NCBI GenBank assembly: GCA_021839095.1
Contig: JAKCBU010000101.1
Coordinates: forward strand, 1-5,510
Source of the DNA: Pseudomonadota bacterium
GTDB taxonomy: Bacteria > Pseudomonadota > Gammaproteobacteria > Acidithiobacillales > Acidithiobacillaceae
Length of the DNA stretch: 5,510 nucleotides
Direction of reading: 5' to 3'
Shown here: piece by piece, positions 5,406-5,510 of the stretch
Layout: every line of letters begins with the position of its first letter
Position numbering within the stretch: position 1 is the stretch's first letter
Translations under genes and position numbers: made by a program
The notes under the pieces: model-generated
The model's input: only the letters and a program-made list of their open reading frames with translations
Database searches by the model: none
What the model was told of the DNA's origin: nothing

Positions 5406-5510
5406 ATGTACCCAGGCAAATACATCGTATCCATCATGTTGGCACTCGGTCTGACGGCCCCGATCACGTCTTGGGCCGGAGGGATGCTGCTGCATCTCAG
5501 GAACCAGGCC
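5406..5510 (+). CDS. Exported protein, N-terminus only (cut by window edge)
   Basis: Only the first 35 codons are present. They encode a classic Sec signal peptide: Met-Tyr-Pro-Gly-Lys, a hydrophobic core from I7 to about I20, and TSWA before a likely cut at 24/25. The mature N-terminus starts Gly-Gly-Met-Leu-Leu. There is no lipobox Cys. The start is firmly set by the strong Shine-Dalgarno and near-consensus promoter. The gene is divergent from the DUF6502/DUF5666 operon and shares its operator-bearing intergenic region. The family cannot be told from this fragment. Confidence 0.82.
   Translation, partial: MYPGKYIVSIMLALGLTAPITSWAGGMLLHLRNQA

Overview
The window is a compact, GC-rich chromosomal stretch from a Gram-negative bacterium, most likely in Pseudomonadota. 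HemE is of the proteobacterial type, there is an ornithine-lipid gene pair, and there are Sec and lipoprotein signals. An Acidithiobacillus-like or other gamma/betaproteobacterial host fits the style, but this rests on general resemblance and is not established. No mobile element, CRISPR array, tRNA or rRNA is visible.

Left part (1-2700): the 3' five-sixths of hemE (heme biosynthesis) runs rightward and ends 19 bp from a convergent two-gene operon read leftward. The first gene of that operon is a GNAT-fold ornithine N-acyltransferase (olsB type), and the second is a PlsC-type O-acyltransferase (olsA type). They overlap by 4 bp (ATGA), as expected for enzymes catalysing successive steps: ornithine to lyso-ornithine lipid to ornithine lipid. 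Upstream of olsB is a run of 11-bp-phased TTGTCAC-like elements ending exactly 10 nt before a CATAAT -10 box. This is the geometry of a PhoB-dependent promoter and would fit phosphate-starvation control of phosphorus-free membrane lipid synthesis.

Middle part (2700-3256): a divergent intergenic region with a GC-rich inverted repeat, then a small 65-aa lipoprotein gene with its own likely sigma70 promoter and a strong Shine-Dalgarno, followed by a hairpin between convergent genes.

Right part (3257-5510): a leftward operon of a DUF6502-type protein with a helix-turn-helix-like N-terminus, overlapping by 8 bp the gene for a secreted DUF5666-type protein. The secreted protein has a (GGxGGTGIxP)n N-terminal repeat and four OB-like repeat units. 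Divergent from this operon begins a second exported protein, cut by the window edge. Their shared 177-bp intergenic region is the most interesting non-coding DNA here. A near-consensus promoter (TTGACG, 17 bp, TATAAT) has its whole spacer occupied by a perfect 17-bp palindrome, and an imperfect copy lies 27 bp away toward the DUF6502 gene. A second inverted repeat with clustered CTAG tetramers overlaps the expected transcription start. A simple inference is a locally controlled envelope module, possibly with the DUF6502 protein as the regulator.
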